64,000 nt of DNA from Pseudomonadota bacterium (lineage in GTDB: Bacteria; Pseudomonadota; Alphaproteobacteria; Rhizobiales; Phreatobacteraceae): contig JAIUOO010000009.1 in NCBI GenBank assembly GCA_020161695.1, positions 97,510-161,509 on the forward strand, given 5' to 3'. Within the stretch, counting starts at the first letter, position 1. Every line of letters starts with the position of its first letter. Shown here one piece after another: positions 27,144-37,028 of this stretch. A program made the translations under genes and the position numbers. The notes under the pieces are model-generated. The model was given only the letters and a program-made list of their open reading frames with translations, was not told where the DNA came from and did no database searches.

Positions 27144-28577
27144 TCAGGCCGCTTTCGGCCGGTGCTGCGCCCAGGGGCGCGTCAGTTCGAGCAGCGAGGC
27201 GAACCGCAGGACGTCGGTGTCGTGCCCCCAGCGCCCGACGATCTGGATGCCGGTCGGCAGGCCGTCCGCGCCGAAACCGGACGGGATCGAGACGGCGGGA
27301 TGGCCGGTCAGGTTGAAGGGGTACTGGTAGGAGGTCCAGCCCTGCCGGGTGATGCCGCATTTGACGCCGTCAACCTCGACCTCGTCGTTGGCGGCGTCGA
27401 ACCCGACCGGCAGGGCCGTGCGCGAATGAGTCGGCATGACCAGCATGTCGTAGCGGTCGAACAGGCCCTGAATCTGCCGGAACAGTTTCGTGCGGGCGAA
27501 CTGCGCGTTGCGGAAATCGGCGAGGCTGAACATGGCGCCGCGCTGCATGAAGGCGAGCGTCACCGGGTCCATCTGGTTCTGCCATTTCGGCAGGAACGGC
27601 GCGCAGAACACCGCGAAGTTCGACTGGTAGAGGATGCGTCCTTCGAGCTCGATCCAGTCGATCGTCTCGGTCACGTCCTCGACATCCGCGCCGAGCCCTG
27701 CCCAGGCGTCGAGCGAAGCGCGCGTATTGGCGAGCACGTCGGCCGCGACGCGGGGGTTGGCGCATCTCTCGATGTAGCCGATCCGGATGCCGGAGAGATC
27801 CTGCCCGATCAGCGTCGGCGAGAGCCGGCGGCGGTCCTCGTTGCCCTGCGTCCAGGGGTCTTTCGCTGTCGCGCCCGTCAGGACGGCATGCATCACCGCC
27901 GCGTCGGTGACGGTGCGGGCAAGCGGTCCGGCATAGATGTTGTTGCCGAAAGCGTCGCGCGTCGTGTCGTAGGGCACGGCGCCGAGCGTCGGCTTCAGCC
28001 CGACTAGACCGCAGCAGGCGGCAGGTCCGCGCACCGACCCCGCGCCATCGGTGCCGAGCCCGAGGGGTGCGACGCCGGCCGCGACCGCCGCTGCCGCGCC
28101 GCCGCTCGATCCGCCCGGCGTGCGGTCGAGATTCCACGGATTGCGCGTGACGCCGAAGCTCGGTCCGTCGGTCAGCCCCTTGTTGCCGAATTCCGGCGTC
28201 GTGGTCTTTCCGACGATGATCGCCCCGGCCTCGCGCAGGCGGGTGACCAGCACATCGTCTCCCGACGCGACATTGTCGGCAAAGATCGCGGTGCCGTGCT
28301 TGGTCTTGACGCCCGCGACGTCGACGAGATCCTTGATATGCACCGGCACGCCATGCAGAGGCCCGAGCTGCCCGCCGGCCATGACCGCCTCTTCGGCTCG
28401 CTTCGCATCGGCCAGCGCCTGATCGGCCATGACGGTCACGAAGCAGTTGAGACGTGGCTGTTCGCGCTCGATCGCCGCCAGGACGACCTTCGTGTACTCG
28501 ACCGGCGAGAGCTTCTTCGCGCGTATCAGCGCCGCCGCCTTCGTCGCGGAGATGAACAGGAGGTCGGCATCCGGCAT
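27144..28577 (-). CDS. Amidase, amidase-signature family
   Basis: A 477-residue amidase, paralogous to the downstream one. The triad is visible in VHIKDLVDVAG, TPGGSSGG and DGAGSVRGPA. ATG 28577 has GAGGAG about 7 bases upstream; the frame is open to 28856 but that part overlaps the divergent promoter region and lacks family similarity. The 277-base gap to the divergent binding-protein gene probably holds promoters for both. Substrate unknown, likely an imported amide. Confidence 0.88.
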   Translation of the reverse strand: MPDADLLFISATKAAALIRAKKLSPVEYTKVVLAAIEREQPRLNCFVTVMADQALADAKRAEEAVMAGGQLGPLHGVPVHIKDLVDVAGVKTKHGTAIFADNVASGDDVLVTRLREAGAIIVGKTTTPEFGNKGLTDGPSFGVTRNPWNLDRTPGGSSGGAAAAVAAGVAPLGLGTDGAGSVRGPAACCGLVGLKPTLGAVPYDTTRDAFGNNIYAGPLARTVTDAAVMHAVLTGATAKDPWTQGNEDRRRLSPTLIGQDLSGIRIGYIERCANPRVAADVLANTRASLDAWAGLGADVEDVTETIDWIELEGRILYQSNFAVFCAPFLPKWQNQMDPVTLAFMQRGAMFSLADFRNAQFARTKLFRQIQGLFDRYDMLVMPTHSRTALPVGFDAANDEVEVDGVKCGITRQGWTSYQYPFNLTGHPAVSIPSGFGADGLPTGIQIVGRWGHDTDVLRFASLLELTRPWAQHRPKAA

Positions 28578-28854
28578 GGCGGCTCCTCGCGCGACATCTG
28601 CGCGTGGCAGAAGGCCCCGGGGGCCGCCACGCCGCTCCTCGCAGGCGCAATCTTGTGGCGCGACTTTCCTCCCGTCCAGCCGACAGGAGGCCGAACCAGC
28701 CTTCTGCAAGGCAGGCCTGCGATGGAATGATTTCCTCTTGTGCCGATTGCACGTCGGCGTGGTCCGGCTAACCTTCGGGGGCCTATCGACGTGCATCCTC
28801 TCGGGGCCGCCCGGCGGCCTCCCCGGCTTTTGCGAAGCAAGCGAGGAGACTGCC

Positions 28855-30432
28855 ATGGCCTATCCGACCATCACCCGCAGGAACGCGCTCGCCGGCGCAA
28901 CGGCACTCGGCGTGGCCGGAATCATCAGGCCGCGGGAGGCGCGCGCCGAGACGACGCTGACGGTGGTGCTGGAATCCGAGGTCGTCATCTTCGACCCGCA
29001 TTTCACCACGGCCGCGATCACCCGCACCTTCGGCTACCACATCTTCGACACGCTGTTCGCGATGGACGGCAAGGGCGAGATCAGGCCGCAGATGGTGTCG
29101 TCCTACGACACCTCGCCCGACAAGCTGACCTGGACCTTCACCCTGCGCGACGGCCTGAAATGGCACGACGGCGCGCCGGTGACGGCCGCCGAATGCGTCG
29201 CCTCGATCAACCGCTGGGCGCCGCGCGATGCCATCGGCCGGATGCTGCGGGCGGCGACCGCCTCCATGGCGGCGAAAGACGACAAGACCTTCTCCATCGT
29301 CCTGAAGGAGCCCTTCCCGCTGATGCTGCCGGCCCTCGGCAAGGCCAATGCGCCGCTGCCGGTGATGATGCCGATGCGCTTCGCCTCGACCCCCAGCGAC
29401 CAGCGGATCACCGTGCCGCCGGTCGGCTCCGGGCCGTTCCGTTTCCGGGCCGATCTCTGGAAGTCCGGCAACTCGATGATCCTCGAGCGCAATCCCGACT
29501 ACGTGTCGCGGGCCGAGCCTGCCGATTTCCTCGCCGGCGGACGTTCGGTGAAGATCGACCGGCTGGACCTGCGCGTCATGCCCGACCAGATGACCGGCGC
29601 CAGCGCCCTCATCAAGGGCGAGATCGACTACATGCAGTATCTGCCCTTCGACTCGCTGTCGCTGTTGCGCCGGGCGCGCGACGTGAAGCTGCTCGGCATT
29701 GGCGGCATCCACCAGTTCCAGGGCAATTTCCGGCTCAATCACGAATTTCCACCGTTCAACGATCCGGCGGTGCGGCGGGTGCTCTGGAAGCTCGCGGACC
29801 AGTCGTCGATCCTCTCGGCCATCGGCATCCCCGAGGAGTTCCGTGCGCCCCAGTGCCCGTCGTTCTGGATGTGCGACGCGCCGCTGTCGACCACCGCTGG
29901 ATCGGAGGTCGCCAAGGTCGACATCGAGGCCGCGCGGGCGGCGCTGAAGGCAACCAGCTATGCCGGCCAACCGGTGATCATCCTGGAGGTGGCCGGCTCG
30001 ATCAGCCAGACGGCGGCGCAGGTGCTGAGCCAGAACATGAAGGATGCCGGCTTCACGGTCGATGCCCAGACGATGGACTGGGGAACGGTGCTGGCCCGCC
30101 GCGCCAAGAAGGACGGCTGGTCGATGTTCTCGGTCTATTCGAACGGGACCGACATGATTTCCCCGCTCAACCACTTCTACATCGCCTCGACCTGCGCGGA
30201 CTTCCCCGGCTGGTCCTGCGACACCCGCATCCCCGACCTGCTCAAGGCCTTCGCGCGCGCGGACGACCAGGCCGGTCGCAAGAAGGTGGCCGAGGAAATC
30301 CAGAGGATCGCCTATGAACTGACCCCGGCCGTCATGTGGGGCCAATTCACCATCCCCGCCGGATATCGGTCGAACCTGCGCAACCTGCCGCAGTCGTCCT
30401 ACCCGATGTTCTGGGACGTCTCCCGATCGTGA
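28855..30432 (+). CDS. Dipeptide/oligopeptide-type ABC binding protein (family 5)
   Basis: A 525-residue extracellular solute-binding protein of family 5 (DppA/OppA/NikA type). It has a Tat-type signal (TRRNALAGATALGVAG, cut near AREARA-E), then FDPHFTTAAITRTFGYHIFDTL and the LKWHDGAPVTAAECVAS segment that defines the family. GAGGAG sits 8 bases before the ATG at 28855. No permease or ATPase genes accompany it, so it is an orphan that must use a transporter encoded elsewhere. Divergent from the amidases, which suggests delivery of their substrate. Confidence 0.88.
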   Translation: MAYPTITRRNALAGATALGVAGIIRPREARAETTLTVVLESEVVIFDPHFTTAAITRTFGYHIFDTLFAMDGKGEIRPQMVSSYDTSPDKLTWTFTLRDGLKWHDGAPVTAAECVASINRWAPRDAIGRMLRAATASMAAKDDKTFSIVLKEPFPLMLPALGKANAPLPVMMPMRFASTPSDQRITVPPVGSGPFRFRADLWKSGNSMILERNPDYVSRAEPADFLAGGRSVKIDRLDLRVMPDQMTGASALIKGEIDYMQYLPFDSLSLLRRARDVKLLGIGGIHQFQGNFRLNHEFPPFNDPAVRRVLWKLADQSSILSAIGIPEEFRAPQCPSFWMCDAPLSTTAGSEVAKVDIEAARAALKATSYAGQPVIILEVAGSISQTAAQVLSQNMKDAGFTVDAQTMDWGTVLARRAKKDGWSMFSVYSNGTDMISPLNHFYIASTCADFPGWSCDTRIPDLLKAFARADDQAGRKKVAEEIQRIAYELTPAVMWGQFTIPAGYRSNLRNLPQSSYPMFWDVSRS

Positions 30433-30510
30433 CCCGACCGGCGCATCGATGCCGCCGTCGCGGAGCGCGTCAAGCAGAGTGAGCCCGCGGTCCTCCACGG
30501 GCCGGTTCGA

Positions 30511-31455
30511 TCATCTTGCCGGCTCCAGGCTGGGAATGCGCGAGCGCCGCTGCATCAGGTCGTCGTTGGCGAACAGGTCGGCCAGCCAGTCGACGAAGAC
30601 GCGCACCTTGTTGCTGAGGTGGCGGTTCGGCGGATAGACGATGTACAGCGGCACCGAGCCCGAGCACCATTCGGTGAGGATCGGAACGAGCCGGCCGGCG
30701 GCGATGTCGTCCTGCACGGAGATGGTTGCGGCCTGACCGATGCCGAGCCCGGCGAGCACCGCAGCGACATATCCGGTGCCCTCGTTGAGGGTGACGACGG
30801 ACGGCGCGCGAATTTCGTAGGTCTCCTTGCCGTTCTCGAATTCCAGCGGCCAGACCCGCCCGGTCGCGCCCATGCGATAGCCGACCGTTACATGGCCGGT
30901 CTCCAGATCGGTTGGATGCTGAGGCACGCCGTGACGCTGCAGATAGGACGGTGACGCACAGGCGATGAGGTGGATTTCACCGATGCGCCGCGCGATCAGG
31001 CTCTGGTCGGTGATCGTGCCGCCACGGACGACGCAATCGACGTTCTCGGCCAGCAGATCGACCGGCCGGTCGCCAAGGCCGAGGTCGAGCTGGATCTCCG
31101 GATAGCGCTGGTGGAACAGCGGCAGGGCCGGGATGATCACCAGATTGGCCAGCGAGGCGCTGAGGTCGATCCGCAGGCGGCCGCGCGGACTTCCCTGCGA
31201 CACGGTCACGCTACCGTCGAGTTCATCGATATCGCCGAGGATGCGCAGCGCCCGCTCGTAATAGGCGGCGCCGTCCGTGGTCACCGTCACGCGCCGCGTG
31301 GTCCGGTTGAGAAGCTTGACGCGCAGATGGGCCTCCAGCTGCTGGATCAGCTTGGTCACCGTCGGCTTTGGGATGTCGAGAAGCTCGGACGCCCGGGTGA
31401 AGCTGCCGGACTCGACGACCCGCGCAAAGGCGCGCATGGCGTTGAGTTGATCCAT
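30511..31455 (-). CDS. LysR-family transcriptional regulator
   Basis: A 314-residue LysR-type regulator with HTH at about 3-60 (GSFTRASELLDIPKPTVTKL) and a CrgA/PgrR-like effector domain beginning at GRLRIDLSASLANLVIIP. It is divergent from an esterase-fold gene and the RND pump genes. A 22-base palindrome sits 14 bases before its start. It probably controls that pump operon and itself; the inducer is unknown. It is convergent with the peptide-binding protein gene (78 bases apart). Confidence 0.9.
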   Translation of the reverse strand: MDQLNAMRAFARVVESGSFTRASELLDIPKPTVTKLIQQLEAHLRVKLLNRTTRRVTVTTDGAAYYERALRILGDIDELDGSVTVSQGSPRGRLRIDLSASLANLVIIPALPLFHQRYPEIQLDLGLGDRPVDLLAENVDCVVRGGTITDQSLIARRIGEIHLIACASPSYLQRHGVPQHPTDLETGHVTVGYRMGATGRVWPLEFENGKETYEIRAPSVVTLNEGTGYVAAVLAGLGIGQAATISVQDDIAAGRLVPILTEWCSGSVPLYIVYPPNRHLSNKVRVFVDWLADLFANDDLMQRRSRIPSLEPAR

Positions 31456-31468
31456 CGGTCATGCTCTC

Positions 31469-31490
31469 ATTATTTCCATATGGGAACAAT
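31469..31490. promoter_or_regulatory. Palindromic operator candidate between LysR and the RND pump operon
   Basis: ATTaTTtCCATATGGgAAcAAT: a 22-base interrupted palindrome centred on ATAT, in the 63-base divergent gap. It has the T-n-rich dyad form typical of LysR sites, and its place between the regulator and the divergent hydrolase/RND genes makes it the obvious binding site. Binding is inferred. Confidence 0.55.
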
Positions 31491-31518
31491 GTAGGAGCCA
31501 AGGCCTTATTTATTCAAG

Positions 31519-32367
31519 ATGGGCGCGCGCATAGCTTTTGCTGCACTGCAACGTCCCGGTTCCCCCATGCTCGCTTCGCGCGCCCTCGCCACAGACCAGG
31601 AGATTCGGATCGGCCAGTTGGCCGCCCGTGTCTATGGCTGCGGCTGCGCGACGCCGGCGGCGATCGTGCTCCATCTCCACGGCGGCACGTTCAACGACGG
31701 GTCGCTCGATAGCGGACGCTCCGTTGCGGAGGCTTTGAGGCAGGCCGGAGCAACCGTCGTCTCCGTCGCCTATCCGCTGGCACCCGACCATCGCTTTCCG
31801 GAGCCGCTCGAGGCGGCCTATGCCGCGCTTCAGGAACTTCACGCCAAGCGACGCGCCCTGGGTGGACGCGCCGTGCCACTTCATGTGGCTGGCGAGGAGG
31901 CCGGCGGCAACCTCGCCGCCGCGCTCTCGCTGATGGCGCGCGACCGGGGCGAGCCGAAGCTCGCAGGGCAGATCCTGTTCTCGCCCATGCTCGATGCCTG
32001 CCTCGCCACCCATTCGCTGCGGGCCGCGGATGCCGGTCCAGTCGGCTGCCGCTGGGCGGACGGCTGGCACGCCTATCTCGGCTCGCCCGACCGGGCGGCC
32101 CACCCCTATGCCGCGCCGTTCGGAGCCGCGCGCCTGTCCGGCCTTGCCCCAGCGCTGATCGTGACCGCGGCGGACGACCCGCTGCGCGACGAATGCGCGA
32201 CCTATGCCGACAAGCTGCGCAAGGCGGGCGTACGGGCGACGCTTCATATCGAGACCGGCCCGACCGGCTGGCCGACAACCTATTCAGCCACCGGGACGGA
32301 GGCCTGCTGCCTTGAATCGGTTCGCGACCCGCTAGTGACTTTCTTCAGATCGGCCGCGCCGTCCTGA
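31519..32367 (+). CDS. HSL-type alpha/beta hydrolase fold protein lacking the catalytic serine
   Basis: A 282-residue protein of the hormone-sensitive-lipase group. The oxyanion motif HGGTF (54-58) is kept, but the nucleophile elbow, normally GDSAGG, reads GEEAGG (125-130), so glutamate replaces the serine. The acid VTAADDPLRDE is present, while the usual C-terminal histidine region reads TGPTGWPTTY without histidine. Catalysis by the normal triad therefore looks lost. It precedes the RND genes by 45 bases and may bind a pump substrate or be decaying. Start uncertain: ATG 31519 or ATG 31567, neither with a good ribosome site. Confidence 0.75.
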   Translation: MGARIAFAALQRPGSPMLASRALATDQEIRIGQLAARVYGCGCATPAAIVLHLHGGTFNDGSLDSGRSVAEALRQAGATVVSVAYPLAPDHRFPEPLEAAYAALQELHAKRRALGGRAVPLHVAGEEAGGNLAAALSLMARDRGEPKLAGQILFSPMLDACLATHSLRAADAGPVGCRWADGWHAYLGSPDRAAHPYAAPFGAARLSGLAPALIVTAADDPLRDECATYADKLRKAGVRATLHIETGPTGWPTTYSATGTEACCLESVRDPLVTFFRSAAPS

Positions 32368-32412
32368 CGGCGGCGCGGAACGCACTTTCTTTCGCTCACA
32401 AGGAATGAACCC

Positions 32413-33645
32413 ATGTCTCAGGGAACGATTCGTCGTGCCTTGTTCGGTGGCGGCTTTGCCGCGACCCTCGCCATCGCGGCCGGCACCCTCGTCTGGCCCG
32501 GCCTCGGCGAGAAAGCCCGCAGCAATACCGGCCCGGCGGCCATGCCCCCGCCCGCAGTGTCGGTGGCGACCGTCGAACAGCACCAGATCATCAACTGGTC
32601 GGACTTTTCCGGCCGTCTGGAGGCTGTCGAGCGCGTGGAGGTCCGCGCACGCGTCGCCGGCGTGATCGAGACCATTCACTTCCGCGAGGGCAGCGTCGTC
32701 GCGCAGGGCGATCTCCTCGTCAGCATCGACGCGGAGCCCTACAAGGCCGAGTTCGAGCGCGCCCACGCGCAGGTGCTGGCGGCAGAGGCGCGCCTTGCGC
32801 TGGCGACCACCGAGCACGAGCGTGGCCAGCGCCTGATCGCCACGCAGGCGCTGTCTCAGCGTGACCTCGACACCCGGCTGAACGGCATGAAGGAGGCGCA
32901 GGCGAACCTGCGCGCCGCGCAGGCCGCTTTGCAGACCGCCAGGCTGAACCTCGACTACACGCAGATCCGCGCGCCGATCGCCGGCCGCATCGGCCGCATG
33001 GAGGTGACGACCGGCAACCTGATCGGTCAGGGTGCCGGCGCGACGCTGCTCACCACCATCGTCTCGGTGAGCCCGATCTATGCGGGCTTCGACGCCGACG
33101 AGGGCTCGATGCTGCGCGCGCTCGCGACGCTGCCGGAAGCCAATGCCAACGACCGCGCGCTCGACCGCATTCCCGTCCTCATGGGCACCGCGGGCGGGGC
33201 CGACTACGGCCGGCAGGGCCGACTGCGCTTCGTCGACAACCGCATCGACGGAGCGAGCGGCACCGTGCGCGTGCGCGCGATCTTCGAGAATGCCGACGGC
33301 GCGCTGATGCCCGGCCAGTTCGTGCGCCTGCGCATGGGCGAGGCAAGGCCGGCGCCGGCGCTGGTGATCACCGAGCGGGCGGTGGGCACCGACCAGAGCA
33401 AGAAGTTCGTGCTGGTCGTCGATGCCGAGAACAAGGCCGTCTATCGCGAGATCACGCTCGGCGCCGTGTACGAGGGCCTGCGCATCGTCACCAGCGGCCT
33501 CAATCCCGGCGAGCGGATCATCGTCAACGGCCTGCAGCGCGTCCGCCCCGGCGGGGTGGTCGCACCCGAGCAGGTGCCGATGGCCGAGCATCTCCCCCCT
33601 CGCCCCGTCGCCGCGAACACCTCCGCCGACAGCGCCCCGCGCTGA
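32413..33645 (+). CDS. RND efflux periplasmic adaptor (AcrA/MexA type)
   Basis: A 410-residue membrane fusion protein. An uncleaved N-terminal membrane anchor is followed by the lipoyl half VEVRARVAGVIETIHFREG, an alpha-helical hairpin (about 115-165), the second lipoyl half LDYTQIRAPIAGRIGRM, and beta-barrel and membrane-proximal domains. There is no lipobox cysteine, so it is anchored by its helix. It links the RND pump to an outer membrane channel; no TolC-type gene follows, so that partner is encoded elsewhere. It lies 37 bases upstream of the pump gene. Confidence 0.92.
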   Translation: MSQGTIRRALFGGGFAATLAIAAGTLVWPGLGEKARSNTGPAAMPPPAVSVATVEQHQIINWSDFSGRLEAVERVEVRARVAGVIETIHFREGSVVAQGDLLVSIDAEPYKAEFERAHAQVLAAEARLALATTEHERGQRLIATQALSQRDLDTRLNGMKEAQANLRAAQAALQTARLNLDYTQIRAPIAGRIGRMEVTTGNLIGQGAGATLLTTIVSVSPIYAGFDADEGSMLRALATLPEANANDRALDRIPVLMGTAGGADYGRQGRLRFVDNRIDGASGTVRVRAIFENADGALMPGQFVRLRMGEARPAPALVITERAVGTDQSKKFVLVVDAENKAVYREITLGAVYEGLRIVTSGLNPGERIIVNGLQRVRPGGVVAPEQVPMAEHLPPRPVAANTSADSAPR

Positions 33646-33682
33646 ACCGGCCCTCTGAAATCACGCCCGAAAGGGGCGAGCC

Positions 33683-36600
33683 ATGAACCTGTCCAAGTTC
33701 TTCATCGACCGCCCGATCTTCGCGGCGGTGCTCTCCATCCTCATCTTCGTCGGCGGCCTGCTGTCGCTGCGCTCGCTGCCGATTTCGGAATATCCGGACG
33801 TCGTGCCGCCGACCATCGTGGTGCGCGCGCAGTATCCGGGCGCCAATCCGCGCGTCATCGCGGAGACCGTCGCCACCCCCATCGAGGAAGCGGTCAACGG
33901 CGTCGAGGGCATGCTCTACATGTCCAGCCAGGCGACCACCGACGGCGTCATGACGCTGAACGTGACGTTCAAGCTCGGCACCGATCCCGACAAAGCCCAG
34001 CAGCTGGTCCAGAACCGCGTCAGCCAGGCCGAGCCTCGTTTGCCTGAAGAGGTCCGCCGCCTCGGCGTCACCACGGTGAAGAGTTCGCCGGACCTCACCA
34101 TCGTCGTCCACCTGCTCTCGCCCAACAGCCGCTACGACCTGACCTATCTGCGCAACTACGCGCTCCTGAACGTCCGCGACCGGCTCGCCCGCGTGCAGGG
34201 CGTCGGCCAGGTGCAGATTTTCGGCGGCGGCGACTATTCGCTGCGCGTCTGGCTGGACCCGCAGAAGGTCGCCGAGCACGGCCTCTCCCCGAGCGACGTG
34301 GTGCGCGAAATCCGCGCCCAGAACGTGCAGGCGGCGGCTGGCGTCATCGGCGCCTCGCCGAGCCCGGCCGGGCTCGACCTCCAGCTCTCCGTCAACGCGC
34401 AGGGCCGCCTGCAGACCGAGGAGGAGTTCGGCGACATCATCGTGCGCACCGGCCAGAACGGCGCGGTCGTGCGCCTGCGCGACATCGCGCGGATCGAGCT
34501 CGGCTCGGCCGAATATTCGCTGCGCTCGCTGCTCGACAACAAGCCCGCCGTCGGCATGGGCGTGTTCCAGGCGCCGGGCTCCAACGCCATCGCCGTGTCC
34601 GACAGCGTGCGCGCGGTGATGGAGGAAATCCGTCAGGTCATGCCGGAAGGCGTCGAATACCGCATCGCCTACGATACGACGCAGTTCGTGCGCGCCTCCA
34701 TCCGCTCGGTCGTCGAGACGCTGCTGGAAGCCGTGCTGCTCGTCGTGCTCGTGGTGATCGTGTTCCTGCAGACCTGGCGCGCCTCGATCATCCCGCTGGT
34801 CGCGGTGCCGGTGTCGATCGTCGGCACCTTCGCGGTGATGTATGTCTTCGGCTTCTCGATCAACGCGCTGAGCCTGTTCGGCCTCGTGCTCGCCATCGGC
34901 ATCGTCGTCGACGACGCGATCGTCGTGGTCGAGAACGTCGAGCGCAACATCGAGGACGGGCTGTCGCCGCGCGAGGCGACCTACAAGGCCATGCGCGAAG
35001 TGTCCGGACCGATCATCGCCATCGCGCTGGTGCTGGTCGCGGTTTTCGTGCCGCTCGCCTTCATCTCCGGCCTCACCGGCCAGTTCTACCGGCAGTTCGC
35101 GCTGACCATCGCCATCTCGACGGTCATCTCCGCGATCAATTCGCTGACCCTCTCGCCGGCCCTCGCCGCCATGCTGCTGCGCGGCCACGACGCGCCGAAG
35201 GACCGCCTGACGCGGATCATGGACACGCTGTTTGGCTGGTTCTTCCGCGGCTTCAACCGCGCGTTCCGAGCGGGGTCCAGCGCCTATGGCGGCGGGGTGA
35301 CGCGCATCCTCTCGCGCAAGGCCGTGATGATGGCGGTCTATCTCGTGCTGGTCGGCCTCACGGTCTTCCTGTTCCGCACCGTGCCCGGCGGCTTCGTGCC
35401 CAACCAGGACAAGCAATATCTCGTCGGCTTCGCCCAGCTTCCCGATGCGGCCACCCTCGACCGCACGGAAGAGGTGATGCGCCGCATGAGCGAGATCGCC
35501 ATGAAGCAGCCGGGCGTCGAGGCGGCGCTCGCCTTCCCGGGCCTCTCGATCAACGGCTTCACCAATTCCTCCAATGCCGGCATCGTCTTCGTGACGCTGA
35601 AGCCCTTCGAGGAGCGGCGCGCGCCGAACCTCTCGGGCTTCGCCATAGCCGGGCAGCTCAACCAGCAATATGCGGGGATCAAGGAGGCGTTCATCGCGAT
35701 GTTCCCGCCGCCGCCCGTGCAGGGCATCGGCCAGGTCGGCGGCTTCAAGCTTCAGATCGAGGACCGCGCCGGCCACGGCTATGCGGCGCTCGACCAGGCG
35801 ACGAAGGCCTTCCTCGGCCGGGCCATGCAGGCGCCGGAACTCGCGGGCATCTTCTCGTCGTTCCAGGTGAACGTGCCGCAGCTTCAGGCGGACATCGACC
35901 GGACCAAGGCGCGACAGCTCGGCGTCGCGGTCACCGACGTGTTCGAGACGCTGCAGACCTATCTTGGCTCGACCTATGTCAACGACTTCAACCGCTTCGG
36001 CCGCACCTACACGGTGCGCGTGCAGGCCGACGCGCAGTTCCGCGCCTACCCCGAGCATATCGGCCGCCTGCGCGTCCGCTCGTCCTCCGGCGAGATGGTG
36101 CCGCTCAGCGCGCTGATGACCGTGAAGCCGGAGGCGGGCCCGGAGCGCGCCATGCGCTACAACGGCTTCCTGACCGCCGACATCAATGCGGGGCCGGCAC
36201 CCGGCTTCTCGTCGGGGCAGGCGCAGGCGGTCGCCGAGCAGATCGCCCGCGAGACTCTGCCGCGCGGCTTCGCCTTCGAGTGGACCGACCTTGCCTATCA
36301 GGAGATTCTGGCGGGCAATTCCTCGCTCATCGTCTTCCCGCTGGCGATCCTGCTCGTCTTCCTCGTGCTCGCCGCGCAGTACGAGAGCCTGACCCTGCCC
36401 ATCGCCATCCTGCTGATCATCCCGATGGGCCTCCTGGCGGCGCTCACCGGCGTCTGGCTCACCGCCGGCGACAACAACGTGTTCACGCAGATCGGCCTCG
36501 TCGTGCTGGTGGGACTATCGGCGAAGAACGCGATCCTGATCGTCGAGTTCGCCAGAGAGCTAGAGTTCGCCGGGCGAACGCCGGTTCAGGCGGCGATCGA

Positions 36601-36862
36601 GGCGAGCCGGTTGCGCCTTCGCCCGATCCTGATGACCTCGCTCGCCTTCATCATGGGCGTGGTGCCGCTCGTCACCTCGGTCGGTGCGGGCGCCGAGATG
36701 CGGCAGGCCATGGGCATTGCGGTCTTCGCCGGCATGATCGGCGTCACCGCCTTCGGCATCTTCCTGACGCCGGTCTTCTACGTGCTGATGCGAGCGATCA
36801 CGGGCAATCGGCCACTCGCCCGGCACGACCTGCCGACGCCCCACGCCGCGCCGGCGGAATGA
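33683..36862 (+). CDS. RND multidrug efflux pump (AcrB/MexB, HAE-1 type)
   Basis: A 1059-residue pump of normal HAE-1 length. It opens with MNLSKFFIDRPIFAAVLSI and carries the proton-relay pair in GIVVDDAIVVVENVERN (TM4), two large periplasmic loops and twelve membrane helices in the usual 1+5+1+5 pattern. The TM7 start KAVMMAVYLVLVGLT and the second-half GLVVLVGLSAKNAILIVEFA are typical. It exports hydrophobic drugs, solvents or metabolites by proton antiport as a trimer. It is the last gene before the tRNA-Lys fragment, so it marks the end of the conserved chromosomal half. Confidence 0.95.
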   Translation: MNLSKFFIDRPIFAAVLSILIFVGGLLSLRSLPISEYPDVVPPTIVVRAQYPGANPRVIAETVATPIEEAVNGVEGMLYMSSQATTDGVMTLNVTFKLGTDPDKAQQLVQNRVSQAEPRLPEEVRRLGVTTVKSSPDLTIVVHLLSPNSRYDLTYLRNYALLNVRDRLARVQGVGQVQIFGGGDYSLRVWLDPQKVAEHGLSPSDVVREIRAQNVQAAAGVIGASPSPAGLDLQLSVNAQGRLQTEEEFGDIIVRTGQNGAVVRLRDIARIELGSAEYSLRSLLDNKPAVGMGVFQAPGSNAIAVSDSVRAVMEEIRQVMPEGVEYRIAYDTTQFVRASIRSVVETLLEAVLLVVLVVIVFLQTWRASIIPLVAVPVSIVGTFAVMYVFGFSINALSLFGLVLAIGIVVDDAIVVVENVERNIEDGLSPREATYKAMREVSGPIIAIALVLVAVFVPLAFISGLTGQFYRQFALTIAISTVISAINSLTLSPALAAMLLRGHDAPKDRLTRIMDTLFGWFFRGFNRAFRAGSSAYGGGVTRILSRKAVMMAVYLVLVGLTVFLFRTVPGGFVPNQDKQYLVGFAQLPDAATLDRTEEVMRRMSEIAMKQPGVEAALAFPGLSINGFTNSSNAGIVFVTLKPFEERRAPNLSGFAIAGQLNQQYAGIKEAFIAMFPPPPVQGIGQVGGFKLQIEDRAGHGYAALDQATKAFLGRAMQAPELAGIFSSFQVNVPQLQADIDRTKARQLGVAVTDVFETLQTYLGSTYVNDFNRFGRTYTVRVQADAQFRAYPEHIGRLRVRSSSGEMVPLSALMTVKPEAGPERAMRYNGFLTADINAGPAPGFSSGQAQAVAEQIARETLPRGFAFEWTDLAYQEILAGNSSLIVFPLAILLVFLVLAAQYESLTLPIAILLIIPMGLLAALTGVWLTAGDNNVFTQIGLVVLVGLSAKNAILIVEFARELEFAGRTPVQAAIEASRLRLRPILMTSLAFIMGVVPLVTSVGAGAEMRQAMGIAVFAGMIGVTAFGIFLTPVFYVLMRAITGNRPLARHDLPTPHAAPAE

Positions 36863-37028
36863 TGGCGCGCCAACATTAGCGTGAGCCTCCCGTCGCCACC
36901 GATTTGAGGCTGGGGCTCCTGCACGCGAACAGTCTGGCGCGCGCTCTTTGCGAGCGTGCGCCAATCGCGTCATTGGCAGGCGGCGCATCGCCGATGCCCG
37001 CTCGATCCGCATGTGGTCTGGAGAGAAA

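Noticed and set aside
28783..30498. 571-residue antisense frame over the family 5 binding protein
   Set aside because: Antisense artefact of high third-position GC; the sense gene has a full family match and a ribosome site.
33524..36058. 844-residue open frame antisense to the RND pump
   Set aside because: A shadow of the GC-rich pump gene; its translation is low-complexity and rich in R, H, D and A, and the sense frame is a textbook pump.
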